Shown piece by piece: positions 49,969-60,561 of a stretch of 64,000 bases of DNA (within the stretch, counting starts at the first letter, position 1; each line of letters starts with the position of its first letter). The notes under the pieces were generated by a model. That model saw only the letters and a program-made list of their open reading frames with translations, was not told the origin of the DNA and made no database searches. Location of the stretch: assembly GCA_902635965.1 (NCBI GenBank), contig CACPQA010000003.1, positions 1-64,000 of the forward strand, in the 5' to 3' direction. Position numbers and translations under genes: made by a program. The stretch comes from an uncultured Bacteroidota bacterium. GTDB lineage: Bacteria > Bacteroidota > Bacteroidia > Flavobacteriales > Flavobacteriaceae.

Positions 49969-50967
49969 ATGTTAAGGCAAAGCACAATTCTTATTACCGG
50001 CGGTACAGGATCTTTTGGGAAGAAATTTGTTCAAATGACACTAAAAAAATATAATCCAAAATCTATAATTATCTTTTCTAGGGATGAAATGAAACAATGG
50101 GGAATGGCAGAAAAATACATTGGTGATGAAAGGGTAAAATTCATTATAGGTGATGTAAGAGACAAAGAGCGTATTTCAAGATCTCTTGATGGAGTAGATT
50201 TTGTAGTTCATGCAGCTGCCACTAAAATTGTTCCCACTGCTGAATACAACCCTTCTGAATGTGTAAAGACAAATATTATTGGAGCTATGAATGTAATTGA
50301 TGCATGTACTGATAAAAATGTAAGAAAAACGGTCGCATTATCAACAGATAAAGCAAGTAACCCTATAAACCTTTATGGAGCCACAAAATTAGCTTCTGAT
50401 AAGTTATTTGTAGCTGGCAGTTCCCAACAGGGAGGAAATAAAACTCTTTTTTCTGTAGTACGCTATGGTAATGTAATGGGTTCTAGAGGATCGGTAATTC
50501 CTTTTTTCCTAAATAAACGAAATGAGGGTGTTTTACCTATTACAGACAAGCGAATGACTAGATTTATGATTTCTTTAGAAGAGGCTGTAAAATTAGTTTG
50601 GAATGCTTTTGAAGACATGCTAGGAGGTGAAATTTATGTAAAGAAGATTCCTTCAATGAATATAGTTGACATTGCGAAAGCAGTAGCACCTAGAGCAAAA
50701 CACAAGGTCATTGGAATTAGACCTGGAGAAAAACTCCATGAACAAATGATTGGTTATGAAGACGCGAAACACACCTTTGAATACGATGAATATTTTAAGA
50801 TTTTACCAGCCATTCATAATTGGTCAAATGACCCAAAAAGGATAAAAAACGGAAAGGCTGTTCCAGAAAAGTTTGTTTATAGTTCAGATAATAATTCAAA
50901 ATGGATGAGTTCTGCACAATTATCTAAATGGATTGAGAATAATGAACAAAAAATTGAATTAATTTAA
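49969..50967 (+). CDS. pseB: UDP-N-acetylglucosamine 4,6-dehydratase (inverting), PseB-like
   Basis: ILITGGTGSFGKKFV, IIFSRDEMKQWGM, GDVRDKERI, ALSTDKASNPINLYGATKLASDKLF, YGNVMGSRGSVIPFF. Confidence 0.92.
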   Translation: MLRQSTILITGGTGSFGKKFVQMTLKKYNPKSIIIFSRDEMKQWGMAEKYIGDERVKFIIGDVRDKERISRSLDGVDFVVHAAATKIVPTAEYNPSECVKTNIIGAMNVIDACTDKNVRKTVALSTDKASNPINLYGATKLASDKLFVAGSSQQGGNKTLFSVVRYGNVMGSRGSVIPFFLNKRNEGVLPITDKRMTRFMISLEEAVKLVWNAFEDMLGGEIYVKKIPSMNIVDIAKAVAPRAKHKVIGIRPGEKLHEQMIGYEDAKHTFEYDEYFKILPAIHNWSNDPKRIKNGKAVPEKFVYSSDNNSKWMSSAQLSKWIENNEQKIELI

Positions 50968-53034
50968 ATGAAAAATATAGTATTTGCTGGAGGTACAAGC
51001 TTATTAGCTCAGTGTTGGATTAGAGATGAAAATCCGAATTACAATTTTATACTTGGCATTCATAATCGTAAACCAGATCATAAAAAATGCAAAACGTATG
51101 TTTTTGACTATGATGACACATCTAAACTTTACTCTCAACTAAAATCTTTAAAAACAGACGTTTTGATCAACTGCATTGGCTTTACCAGTGTGGAGGAATG
51201 CGAAAAAAATAAAGAAAAAGCCTTTCAGTCTAATGCTATATTGGCAAAAGAAATTTCTAAAGTCTGTAAAGAGTTATCAGTCAAAATGGTCCATATATCA
51301 ACGGACCATCTTTTTAACGGCACAAGTGCTTTCGCAGACGAAAAAACTCCATTAGATCCAGTAAATAATTACGCTGAGTCAAAAGGAAAAGGTGAAAACT
51401 TTATATTAGATGAAAACCCTGATGCAATCATAATTAGAACAAATTTTTTTGGATGGGGTCCAAATTACAGGAGATCTTTCTCTGACAAAATAATAAAATG
51501 TTTGGAAAATAATGAAACTATAAATTTATTTCGTGATGTTTTTTTCACACCTGTTTCAGTCAAAACACTCAGAGATAATATTTATAACCTCATAAAAAAA
51601 AATGCAAAAGGAATTTTTAATGTGTGTTCCAATGAAAGAATAACTAAGTATCAATTTGGACTTATGTTATCAAAAGCATTTGGTTATTCCACTCAGTTAA
51701 TTAATCCAGTAAGTATAGAAGATATTCCAAATTTGACAGCGAGACCAAAAGATATGAGTTTAAGTAATCATAAAGTTTGCTCATACTTGGGGAATATTAT
51801 GCCATCTATTGAAAAACAGATTTATGAATTAAAGAGAGAAAAAGATTTTCATAAAGTAAGACATTTGATTCCCTATGGAAGACAAGATGTAAATGAAAAG
51901 GACATTGATAAGGTTGTTAGTGTACTACGTTCAGATTATGTAACACAGGGGCCTGTAATAGAAAAATTCGAGCGAAGGGTTGCTAGTTATTGTGAAGCTA
52001 AATTTGCCTATGCCTGTAATAGTGCTACCAGCGCTTTGCATGTTGCTTGTTTGGCTCTTGGAGTTAAAAAAGGGGACTTAGTTTGGACAAGTCCTATTTC
52101 ATTTGTTGCCTCATCTAACTGTGCTCTTTATTGTGGTGCGGATGTTGATTTTGTTGATATTGATCCATCAACATACAATATGTCAACTTCAAGTTTAGAA
52201 AAAAAACTTATTAAAGCCAAAAAAAACGACAATCTACCAAAGGTTGTAATTCCTGTTCATTTAGCAGGTCAAAGTTGTGAAATGGAAAAAATTCACGAGC
52301 TTTCAAAAAAATATAATTTTAAAATCATTGAGGATGCTTCTCACGCAATTGGGGCTAAATATAAGGGTAAATCTGTTGGGAGTTGTTCTTTTAGTGATAT
52401 TTCGGTATTCAGTTTTCATCCAGTTAAAATAATTACTACTTGTGAAGGAGGTATGTGTTTGACAAATAATAGGGAATTAGGTAATTTAATAAGTCGTTAT
52501 AGAAGTCACGGAATCACAAGACAACCTTCAGAAATGACCAAAACTCCTGACGGATCATGGTATTATGAACAACTTAACTTAGGATTAAATTATAGGATGA
52601 ATGACGTCCAGGCTGCTTTGGGTTTAAGTCAAATGGATCGTCTTGAAGAATTTATTGATAAGCGAAGAGATATTGCAAACCGTTACAACGAAATGTTAGA
52701 AAAGTCTGTGGTTCAAATTCCAAATCAGCATCCAGATACTTTATCATCATATCATCTTTACATAATAAGACTAAGAAGAAACAAAAAAATTACTCACAAA
52801 CAATTGTTTGAAAAATTTAGATTGGCTGGTGTTTTAGTTAACATTCATTACATACCTATATACAGACAACCTTATTATAAAGCATTAGGATTTGATAAAG
52901 ATGGATTTGAAGAAGCGGAAAAATATTACAATGAAGCAATTAGTATTCCAATTTTTCCCGGATTAACAGTTAAAGAACAAAAAAAGGTGGTTGATTTAAT
53001 AGAGGAACCCTTTGGGTTTCAAAATTTATTTTAG
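50968..53034 (+). CDS. fusion: RmlD-like SDR sugar-nucleotide reductase domain + PseC-like PLP aminotransferase
   Basis: N-term HISTDHLFNGTS, YAESKGKGE; C-term PYGRQDVNEKDIDKVVSVLRSDYVTQGP, FSFHPVKIITTCEGG (PLP Lys). Confidence 0.9.
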   Translation: MKNIVFAGGTSLLAQCWIRDENPNYNFILGIHNRKPDHKKCKTYVFDYDDTSKLYSQLKSLKTDVLINCIGFTSVEECEKNKEKAFQSNAILAKEISKVCKELSVKMVHISTDHLFNGTSAFADEKTPLDPVNNYAESKGKGENFILDENPDAIIIRTNFFGWGPNYRRSFSDKIIKCLENNETINLFRDVFFTPVSVKTLRDNIYNLIKKNAKGIFNVCSNERITKYQFGLMLSKAFGYSTQLINPVSIEDIPNLTARPKDMSLSNHKVCSYLGNIMPSIEKQIYELKREKDFHKVRHLIPYGRQDVNEKDIDKVVSVLRSDYVTQGPVIEKFERRVASYCEAKFAYACNSATSALHVACLALGVKKGDLVWTSPISFVASSNCALYCGADVDFVDIDPSTYNMSTSSLEKKLIKAKKNDNLPKVVIPVHLAGQSCEMEKIHELSKKYNFKIIEDASHAIGAKYKGKSVGSCSFSDISVFSFHPVKIITTCEGGMCLTNNRELGNLISRYRSHGITRQPSEMTKTPDGSWYYEQLNLGLNYRMNDVQAALGLSQMDRLEEFIDKRRDIANRYNEMLEKSVVQIPNQHPDTLSSYHLYIIRLRRNKKITHKQLFEKFRLAGVLVNIHYIPIYRQPYYKALGFDKDGFEEAEKYYNEAISIPIFPGLTVKEQKKVVDLIEEPFGFQNLF

Positions 53035-53038
53035 TTTC

Positions 53039-53593
53039 ATGCGTTTAAAGAAAATTAAAGATTTATCAATCTTAGAGTCTGAAAGGCTAGTTTTAAAACC
53101 TTTGTCAAAGTCTTTTTTATCTATGGAATATGTGAATTGGATGAATGATCCAAAAGTGATCAGATTTATCGAGTCAGGCGGAAATTACAATATTAAAAAA
53201 CTAGAAATTTTTCTAAATGAAACTGAAAAAAACCCAAAATATTTTTGGGCTATTGTAATTAAAAAAGGAGGAGCCCATATAGGTAACATAAAGATTGATC
53301 CAATAAACTTTAAACATCTTCATGGAGAGTATGGAATTTTAATTGGAAACAAAAAGTTTTGGGGACTTGGTTATGCAAAAGAGGCTTCAAATCTGGTTAT
53401 CAAACATTGTTTTGATGATCTTAATTTAAAAAAAATTATTCTTGGAGTTAATGCTGAAAACAAAGTAGCTGTAAAATTGTATAAAACTTTGGGTTTTGTT
53501 CAAGAGGGAAGACTTAAAGATCACTTAAATTTTGAGGGTAAATATGTAGACCTATTAAGATTATCAATCTTTAACACAAAATCAGAAAAATGA
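53039..53593 (+). CDS. GNAT N-acetyltransferase (PseH-like)
   Basis: WMNDPKVIRFIESGG, IGNKKFWGLGYAKEA, NxxAVKLYKTLGFVQEGR; ATG 53039 preferred. Confidence 0.85.
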   Translation: MRLKKIKDLSILESERLVLKPLSKSFLSMEYVNWMNDPKVIRFIESGGNYNIKKLEIFLNETEKNPKYFWAIVIKKGGAHIGNIKIDPINFKHLHGEYGILIGNKKFWGLGYAKEASNLVIKHCFDDLNLKKIILGVNAENKVAVKLYKTLGFVQEGRLKDHLNFEGKYVDLLRLSIFNTKSEK

Positions 53594-54432
53594 AATTCAT
53601 TTTAGGTTCAGTGCAATGGGGTTTAAATTATGGAATATCAAATTCTACTGGTAAACCAAATAGGTATGAGGTTGAAGAAATAATCAATTTTGCAAATAAG
53701 AAAAATATATATTTCGTTGATACAGCATATTTATATGGTGATTCAGAAAAAAGAGTTGGCAGTTTGTGTTCTAATAAATTTAAAATAATTACAAAAATTA
53801 ATCCTAGCAGAAATGAATTGTCAATTAAAAAATTGGTTGATAGGTCATTGAAAAGGTTGAATAGAAAAAAAGTTTATGGATGTTTATTTCATAATGTTAA
53901 CTTTCTAATTGATAATCCACAATTATGGTCCGAATTATTAATTGAAAAGGGAAAGGGGAAAATTCAAAAAATTGGATGTTCCTTTTATGAACCTAATGAA
54001 TTAGAGGAAATATTATCATTGAAGATATTACCAGACATAGTGCAAATACCGTTCAGTATTCTTGACCGAAAATTTGAAAAACATTTGTCTGAGTTAAAAA
54101 AGAAAAAAATTGAAATCCATGCGAGGTCGATTTTTCTTCAGGGATTATATTTTTTAGATGCGAGCTCACTGTCAAAAAAATTTATACCAATTAAAGAGCC
54201 ATTGAATAATATTGAACAATTATGTAAAGAAAATTCCATAAGCAAATTACATCTTTGTTTAGCCTATGTATCGAGTAATCCTTTTGTTGATTACATTGTC
54301 GTTGGAGTCCAGAACAAAGACCAGCTTAATCAAATTGTTAGCAGTAAATTTAAATTATCCGAAACTTTAAAAAAAAAAATTTCAAGTATTCAGGTTAATG
54401 ATAGTAAAATGTTAAATCCCGCTAAATGGTAA
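53590..54432 (+). CDS. aldo/keto reductase family
   Basis: LGSVQWGLNYGISN...FVDTAYLYGDSEKRVG...VDYIVVGVQNKDQL. Confidence 0.85.
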   Translation: MKFILGSVQWGLNYGISNSTGKPNRYEVEEIINFANKKNIYFVDTAYLYGDSEKRVGSLCSNKFKIITKINPSRNELSIKKLVDRSLKRLNRKKVYGCLFHNVNFLIDNPQLWSELLIEKGKGKIQKIGCSFYEPNELEEILSLKILPDIVQIPFSILDRKFEKHLSELKKKKIEIHARSIFLQGLYFLDASSLSKKFIPIKEPLNNIEQLCKENSISKLHLCLAYVSSNPFVDYIVVGVQNKDQLNQIVSSKFKLSETLKKKISSIQVNDSKMLNPAKW

Positions 54433-55202
54433 AACAAAAAAACAAAGTAATTATAATTACTCAAGCTAGAGTAGGAAGCAAAAGATTCCACTCAAAAATA
54501 ACGAAACCAATAGGAAATGAAACGGTGCTTTCTATTCATTTAAAAAGATTGTTGAAATCAAAACTTGCAAATAAAATTATAGTTGCAACAACATTTGAGA
54601 AAGGCGTAAGTAGAATTATTAATATTGCAAAAAAATGTCACGTAGAATATTTTCAAGGTTCAACTAACGATGTTCTAGACAGATATTATCAAGCTGCAAA
54701 ACTATATCGTCCAGAATACATTGTACGCGTTACAAGTGACTGTCCATTAATTGACCCTAAATTAGTAGACAAATTAATTGGTTTTATACTGAAAAATAAA
54801 TGTGACTATGTGTCGAATATCTTAGTACCAAATTATCCAGATGGGCAAGATATTGAAGTTTTTAAATTCGAAGCATTAAAAAGAGCACATGAGAAAGCAG
54901 AGCTTAATTTGGACAGAGAACATGTAACTTCATATATTGAAAATAACTCTACCTTCCGTGGTATAGAAACCTTCAAATCAAAAATGTACCCTTCAATTGC
55001 GAAATATGAAAACGTAAGAATGACAATTGACCACAAAGATGATCATAAGGCAATAGATTTTATAATATCAAAACTCGGTATAAATAAAAATTGGGTTACT
55101 TATGCAGAATTTATTATTAATAATCCACAAATGTTTTCAAATCAAAATTATATTAGAAACGAATCTTACATTAAATCTGTAAAAGATCAAAATTATGGGT
55201 AA
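54426..55202 (+). CDS. cytidylyltransferase family (SpsF/PseF-like, CMP-sugar activation)
   Basis: IITQARVGSKRFHSKITKPIG, VRVTSDCPLIDP, DREHVTSYI. Confidence 0.85.
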   Translation: MVKQKNKVIIITQARVGSKRFHSKITKPIGNETVLSIHLKRLLKSKLANKIIVATTFEKGVSRIINIAKKCHVEYFQGSTNDVLDRYYQAAKLYRPEYIVRVTSDCPLIDPKLVDKLIGFILKNKCDYVSNILVPNYPDGQDIEVFKFEALKRAHEKAELNLDREHVTSYIENNSTFRGIETFKSKMYPSIAKYENVRMTIDHKDDHKAIDFIISKLGINKNWVTYAEFIINNPQMFSNQNYIRNESYIKSVKDQNYG

Positions 55203-56499
55203 AGGACAAGAATTATATAAAAAGGGGAAAAAATTAATACCAGGAGGCACTATGCTCCTATCAAAAAGACCTGAAATGTTTTTGCCTGAAAAATGGCCGT
55301 CTTATTTCTCCAAAGCTAAGGGTTGTGAAATTTGGGATCTAGACAATCGAAAATATACCGATATGTCCATAATGGGTGTTGGAACAAACTCTTTGGGATA
55401 TGCACATAAAGATGTGGACAAAGCAGTAGGAAGAATAATTTCAATGGGAAACATGAGTACATTTAATTGCCCTGAAGAAGTCAAATTAGCAGAAAAATTA
55501 ATTGAAATTAATCCATGGGCTGACATGGTGCGATTCGCGAGAACTGGTGGTGAAGCTAATGCTATCGCTGTTAGAATTGCTAGAGCAGCGTCGGGTAAAG
55601 ATGGAGTAGCGATATGTGGTTATCATGGTTGGCATGACTGGTATCTTTCAGCAAATCATAATTTAGGGAATGATCTTTCAGAGCATTTGTTGCCCGGACT
55701 TAACCCGTTAGGTGTTCCTAAAAATCTCTCAAATACAGTTTTCCCGTTTCATTATAATAACTTTGATGAATTATTAAAAATCGTCGAAAAAAATAATATC
55801 GGAGTTATAAAAATGGAAGTCGTAAGAAATTTTGGTCCTAAAAATGATTTTTTAGTTAAGGTTAAAAATTTAGCTATAAAGAAAAAAATAGTGTTAATTT
55901 TTGATGAATGTACTTCGGGATTTAGAGAAACATTTGGAGGTATTTTCAAAAAATTCAACGTTGAGCCAGATTTAGTGATGTTTGGTAAAACACTAGGTAA
56001 CGGCTACGCTATAACCGCTGTAGTTGGCAAAAAAGAAGTTATGGAGGCAGCTCAAAATACATTCATCAGTAGTACTTTTTGGACAGAAAGAATTGGTCCT
56101 ACAGCTGCTTTAAAAACACTCGAGACTATGGAAAAGATTAAATCTTGGGAATTAATTACCAATTTAGGAAAAAAGGTAAGAAAGGGTTGGGATGACCTGG
56201 CTAATAATAATGGATTAAAAATTATAATTTCTGGAATTCCAGCTATTAGTAGTTATAGTTTTTCAAATAATAACTTAAAATATAAAACTTATGTAACCCA
56301 AGAAATGTTAAAAAAAGGTTTTTTAGCTAGCACAGATTTTTATTCTTGTATAGCACACAAAGAATCTCATTTAGACAATTATTTTGATCATTTGGGAGGT
56401 ATATTTTCAATAATTTCTAAATGTGAGAAGGATCAACTAAATATTGACGACTTACTCGAAGGTCCTGTATGTCACAATGGTTTTTACAGGTTAAACTAA
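55195..56499 (+). CDS. class-III PLP aminotransferase, glutamate-1-semialdehyde aminomutase-like
   Basis: ARTGGEANAIAVRIARA, IFDECTSGFRE, MFGKTLGNGYAITAVVG. Confidence 0.9.
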   Translation: MGKGQELYKKGKKLIPGGTMLLSKRPEMFLPEKWPSYFSKAKGCEIWDLDNRKYTDMSIMGVGTNSLGYAHKDVDKAVGRIISMGNMSTFNCPEEVKLAEKLIEINPWADMVRFARTGGEANAIAVRIARAASGKDGVAICGYHGWHDWYLSANHNLGNDLSEHLLPGLNPLGVPKNLSNTVFPFHYNNFDELLKIVEKNNIGVIKMEVVRNFGPKNDFLVKVKNLAIKKKIVLIFDECTSGFRETFGGIFKKFNVEPDLVMFGKTLGNGYAITAVVGKKEVMEAAQNTFISSTFWTERIGPTAALKTLETMEKIKSWELITNLGKKVRKGWDDLANNNGLKIIISGIPAISSYSFSNNNLKYKTYVTQEMLKKGFLASTDFYSCIAHKESHLDNYFDHLGGIFSIISKCEKDQLNIDDLLEGPVCHNGFYRLN

Positions 56500-56547
56500 T
56501 AACCAAGTCAAGTAGTCTAAGGGACATAGATTTTTTAAAAGAACAAA

Positions 56548-57510
56548 ATGAAAATTTATTTTTATCCAGAATATTCTAAAGTTTCAGGACAAGGTCATCT
56601 AAAAAGGCTAATGGCTTTAAATGAGTATGTATGTGAAAATTTTTCTACTTCTTTTATTTTCAAGACTGAAATCCCAAAAGATTTTAAATATGATTTTCTG
56701 TTATTACCAAATAGTAGCAATTATAAAAGAGATATAGATTATCTAAAAAATGAAATCATTAGTGACTCTGTGTTAGTATTGGACGGATACATTTTTCATT
56801 CAAGTTTTCAAGAGCAAATCAAAAAAAGGACCTTGTTTAAATTAGTTTATATTGACGATCTTGGGGGTCACTTTCCGTTTGCAGATGTTGTAGTTAACCA
56901 TGCACCTGGAGTAAAAAAAACAGACTATCATGTAAATCCCAAAACAAAGTTGTTGCTAGGGTTAGATTATTTGTTGTTAAGAGAGGCTTTTTTTAAAAAA
57001 AATAGTATCATCCCGAGCATTCAATTTAAGTCCGTATTTGTTTGTTTTGGCGGTTGTGATACGGAAAATTTTAGCAAAACTATTTCTGAAGAATTAGTAA
57101 AATTACCCAAAGTAAAAAGAATAAATTTAGTATTTGGGGATCAATATCCTTTTTCAAAAAAATGGGTATCAGATAAAAAAATAAAAGTATTAGAAAATCT
57201 AAGTGCAGACAAGGTGAAACATTATATGAAAAAAAGTAATTTGATAATAGTACCTTCAAGCACGTTGGTTTTAGAGAGCTTATGTATAGGCAGGCCAATA
57301 ATTACAATAAAAACTAGTAAAAATCAGAATTTTATCTTTAAAGGATTAAAAAAATATAAGCACGTTTATAGATTTCAAGAATATAATTCTAAAACCAAGA
57401 AACTATTATCTCAAGTCGTTTTAAAGTATTTGACAGACAAAAACTTTGAATATGAGGTCATTAAGTTTGATTCAAGAAAGAAATACAATAAGATTTTTCA
57501 ATCATTTTAA
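56548..57510 (+). CDS. PseG-like UDP-sugar hydrolase
   Basis: SGQGHLKRLMALNEY, VLDGY, IDDLGG, VVNHAPG, VCFGGCDTENF. Confidence 0.8.
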   Translation: MKIYFYPEYSKVSGQGHLKRLMALNEYVCENFSTSFIFKTEIPKDFKYDFLLLPNSSNYKRDIDYLKNEIISDSVLVLDGYIFHSSFQEQIKKRTLFKLVYIDDLGGHFPFADVVVNHAPGVKKTDYHVNPKTKLLLGLDYLLLREAFFKKNSIIPSIQFKSVFVCFGGCDTENFSKTISEELVKLPKVKRINLVFGDQYPFSKKWVSDKKIKVLENLSADKVKHYMKKSNLIIVPSSTLVLESLCIGRPIITIKTSKNQNFIFKGLKKYKHVYRFQEYNSKTKKLLSQVVLKYLTDKNFEYEVIKFDSRKKYNKIFQSF

Positions 57511-57521
57511 AATTTTAAATT

Positions 57522-58541
57522 ATGTTTCCAAAAAACAAAACATTTATAGCTGCCGAAATTGGAATAAATCACAATGGTGACATGAAATTAGCCAAAGAGA
57601 TGATCAAAATGGCAAAAGAAAGTGGAGCAGATGCAGTAAAATTTCAAAACTATAAAACTGAGGACTTTATTTTAAACAAAGAGATCAAATATAAGTATAT
57701 GTCGCAAGGGAAATTAAAAGAAGAATATCAATTCGAAATGTTTAAACGATACGAATTAAATTTTACACAATTGCAAGACCTAAAGAGTTTCAGCGACGAA
57801 CTCGGAATAGTTTTTTTTAGTACTCCAACAGGAATTTCCGGAATAAATGAACTCTTAAAGTTAAATGTTAAATTTCTCAAAAATGGATCAGATTTTATCC
57901 AAAACTTACCTTTAATCAAAGAAATGGGAAAAACTGCTCTCCCTTGTATTTTGTCTACTGGCATGTCGACTCTTTCCCACATAGACGAGGCCGTAAATGC
58001 CTTTGAAAGTGGTGGAGGAAAAGAAATGGTAATTCTTCACTGTGTTTCCCAATATCCTACTCCAAATAACGAAGTTAATCTTAGAAAAATTAATTCTTTA
58101 AAACTTGCCTTTGGTTATCCAGTAGGCTTTTCAGATCATACGTATGGATCAACTGCTGCTTTGGGCGCAGTCGCTCTTGGTGCATGTTTTATTGAAAAGC
58201 ATTTTACGTTGTCTCATGATCTTCCTGGTCCTGATCATAGATTTTCGTCAACACCTGAAGAATTTTTAGAATTAACCACTAAAATCAGGTTACTTGAAGA
58301 TTCTCTTGGAGAATCGAGAATAGAACCTACAAATAAAGAAAAACTAAACGCAAAAAGTTTTCAGCTATCGTGCGTTGCAAAAACAAATATTAAAAGTGGA
58401 TCAAAAATCAAGTCAAGCCACATTTCTTTTTCAAGACCTGGGTCAGGCTTGTCACCAAAAATGTATAGTTATTTAATAGGTAAAATTCTAGTTAAGGATA
58501 AAATTAAAGGTGAAATTTTTAGGATCAGTGATTTAAAATAA
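57522..58541 (+). CDS. nonulosonate synthase, NeuB/LegI/PseI family with SAF domain
   Basis: FIAAEIGINHNGDMKLAKEMIKMAKESGADAVKFQ, FSDHTYG, IEKHFTLS, LPGPDHRFS. Confidence 0.93.
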   Translation: MFPKNKTFIAAEIGINHNGDMKLAKEMIKMAKESGADAVKFQNYKTEDFILNKEIKYKYMSQGKLKEEYQFEMFKRYELNFTQLQDLKSFSDELGIVFFSTPTGISGINELLKLNVKFLKNGSDFIQNLPLIKEMGKTALPCILSTGMSTLSHIDEAVNAFESGGGKEMVILHCVSQYPTPNNEVNLRKINSLKLAFGYPVGFSDHTYGSTAALGAVALGACFIEKHFTLSHDLPGPDHRFSSTPEEFLELTTKIRLLEDSLGESRIEPTNKEKLNAKSFQLSCVAKTNIKSGSKIKSSHISFSRPGSGLSPKMYSYLIGKILVKDKIKGEIFRISDLK

Positions 58542-59890
58542 TGAAAAAAGAAAAAAAGATAATCATAATAGGCGGTGGATTTAAGGGTTTAATAGCTGCT
58601 TTAAAACTATCTAATAAAGGACATAATGTTAATATTATTGAAGCCTCAAAAAATATTGGAGGTTATTTAAATAGTCCTCTTTGGAATAAAATCACCATAG
58701 ATTTAGGATGTCATTTATTTATCAATGAAGATGATAATTCTACTGGTTTTATATTGTCAATGTTAAAGAACGATTACATGAAAGTAGATGTCAATTATGC
58801 ATCCTTCTTTAATAATAAAAAAACAGACAACATTGCTATTCCAGACTTTAGTTCAATTCCTAATGCAACTAAAAGGAAAATCCAAAAAGATTTGTTAAAT
58901 ATAAACAGGAAAAAAATAGAAGAAAAATCTTTAATGGACTATTACATCAACAGGTATGGAGATGATATTTTACCGAGTATTGACTCTTGTATATTAAAAT
59001 CACATCTTATAAAATCAAATTCTTTAGATATCATATCAAAAAATTTATTGCCTTTCAATAGAATAAAAATTTTTCCTGAAAAACAATCTGTTTCTTTGAA
59101 GCTAAATAAGGGTTTAGATGAAATTATTGCTGTAAAATATAAAAACCTAAAGGAAATTAAAAATGATACTAAAAAATCAGAATTTAATTTTAGGGAATAT
59201 TACCCAAAAAAAAATGGATTGAAATTTCTTCTGAATAAGATTATAGAACGTTTAAAAAAATCCAATGTTAATTTAGTTTTAGATAACAGAATTAAAAGTT
59301 TTTTATCAGAAAATAATAAAAAATATATTATAACGGATAAAAGTAAGTATGAGTATGATTATTTGTATTGGTCAGCACCCCAATATTTAATTCCAAAAAC
59401 CTTCAATTTTGAAATTGAAGTCGAAAAATTTGTTCACAGTGTTCCATATGTATTAATTTATTTTTTAGCACCTAAAAAATTTGTATCTAAATATACTTAT
59501 GTACACAATTACAATTTGAGTTCAAAATGCTTTAGAGTTTCTATTCAATCAAATTATGCATCAAATGGAGTTCCTAAAGACTTGGCACTGATTTGTTGCG
59601 AAATTCCTACTTGCAAAAGCAAGAGAATATGGAAAAATCCAAAGTTTTATGTAGATGAAATCTGGAATGAACTTTTAATTATGGATTTAGTATCATGTAA
59701 AAAATATAATAATTATATGTTTTTTTCAATTCCTTCAGCGTATAAATTACCCCTTTGTGGATATTCAGATATTTTAAATGAAGCGATTGAAAAAACAAAA
59801 AAGTATAATTTAATTGGTGGTAAAAGTTGGGAATATTCAAAAAACGACATTATGAAAAAAATTGATGAGGATTTAAACTTTCTTTTATGA
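58541..59890 (+). CDS. FAD-dependent amine-oxidase/protoporphyrinogen-oxidase-like protein
   Basis: IIIGGGFKGLIAALKLSNKGHNVNIIEASKNIGGY Rossmann and FAD motif. Confidence 0.75.
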   Translation: MKKEKKIIIIGGGFKGLIAALKLSNKGHNVNIIEASKNIGGYLNSPLWNKITIDLGCHLFINEDDNSTGFILSMLKNDYMKVDVNYASFFNNKKTDNIAIPDFSSIPNATKRKIQKDLLNINRKKIEEKSLMDYYINRYGDDILPSIDSCILKSHLIKSNSLDIISKNLLPFNRIKIFPEKQSVSLKLNKGLDEIIAVKYKNLKEIKNDTKKSEFNFREYYPKKNGLKFLLNKIIERLKKSNVNLVLDNRIKSFLSENNKKYIITDKSKYEYDYLYWSAPQYLIPKTFNFEIEVEKFVHSVPYVLIYFLAPKKFVSKYTYVHNYNLSSKCFRVSIQSNYASNGVPKDLALICCEIPTCKSKRIWKNPKFYVDEIWNELLIMDLVSCKKYNNYMFFSIPSAYKLPLCGYSDILNEAIEKTKKYNLIGGKSWEYSKNDIMKKIDEDLNFLL

Positions 59891-60561
59891 ACATAAAAAA
59901 TACATCTTGGGATAGAATTTTTAGACATAAGGAGCCAAGTAAGTATCCATTCGATAATGTTGTGTCATTTTTTTTCAATAATGTACCAAAAGAAAAGCCA
60001 ATAAGAGAAATTAACATTTTAGAAGTGGGATGCGGAGGTGCAAATAATTTACTATTTATGGCTAAAGAAGGGGCAAATGTATTCGGAATCGATTCAAGTG
60101 AAATTGCGATCAATACTGCTAAAAAAAGATTTATTAAAGAAAATTTAAAAGGTAATTTTATTCACGCTGATTTTAGAAAAATCTCATATCCAGATAGTTT
60201 TTTTGATTTAATTATTGATAGATGTGCTATTACATGTATCGATAAAACAAACTCAAAATTAGTTTTTTCAGAAATAAAAAGAGTATTGAAAAAAAATGGG
60301 AAATTCTTTTTCAATACTTATTGTAAAACTCACACATCACACATAGGCGGCAGAGTTTTATCAAATGGTATAACAACAGAGATACAAACAGGAACATTGG
60401 TCGGAAATGGTAATTTAAGTTTTTTTGATAAAGATGAAATTAAAAACCAATTTGCTCATCCTTGGGAAATAATTTCATTGAAAAACAAAAAAATTAAAGA
60501 TTATTGTATTAAAAATTCGATTCATTCTGAATGGGAAGTAATTATTAAATTGACGGAATGA
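59887..60561 (+). CDS. class I SAM-dependent methyltransferase
   Basis: ILEVGCGGANNLLFMAKEGANVFGIDSSEIAINTAKKRF. Confidence 0.88.
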   Translation: MNIKNTSWDRIFRHKEPSKYPFDNVVSFFFNNVPKEKPIREINILEVGCGGANNLLFMAKEGANVFGIDSSEIAINTAKKRFIKENLKGNFIHADFRKISYPDSFFDLIIDRCAITCIDKTNSKLVFSEIKRVLKKNGKFFFNTYCKTHTSHIGGRVLSNGITTEIQTGTLVGNGNLSFFDKDEIKNQFAHPWEIISLKNKKIKDYCIKNSIHSEWEVIIKLTE

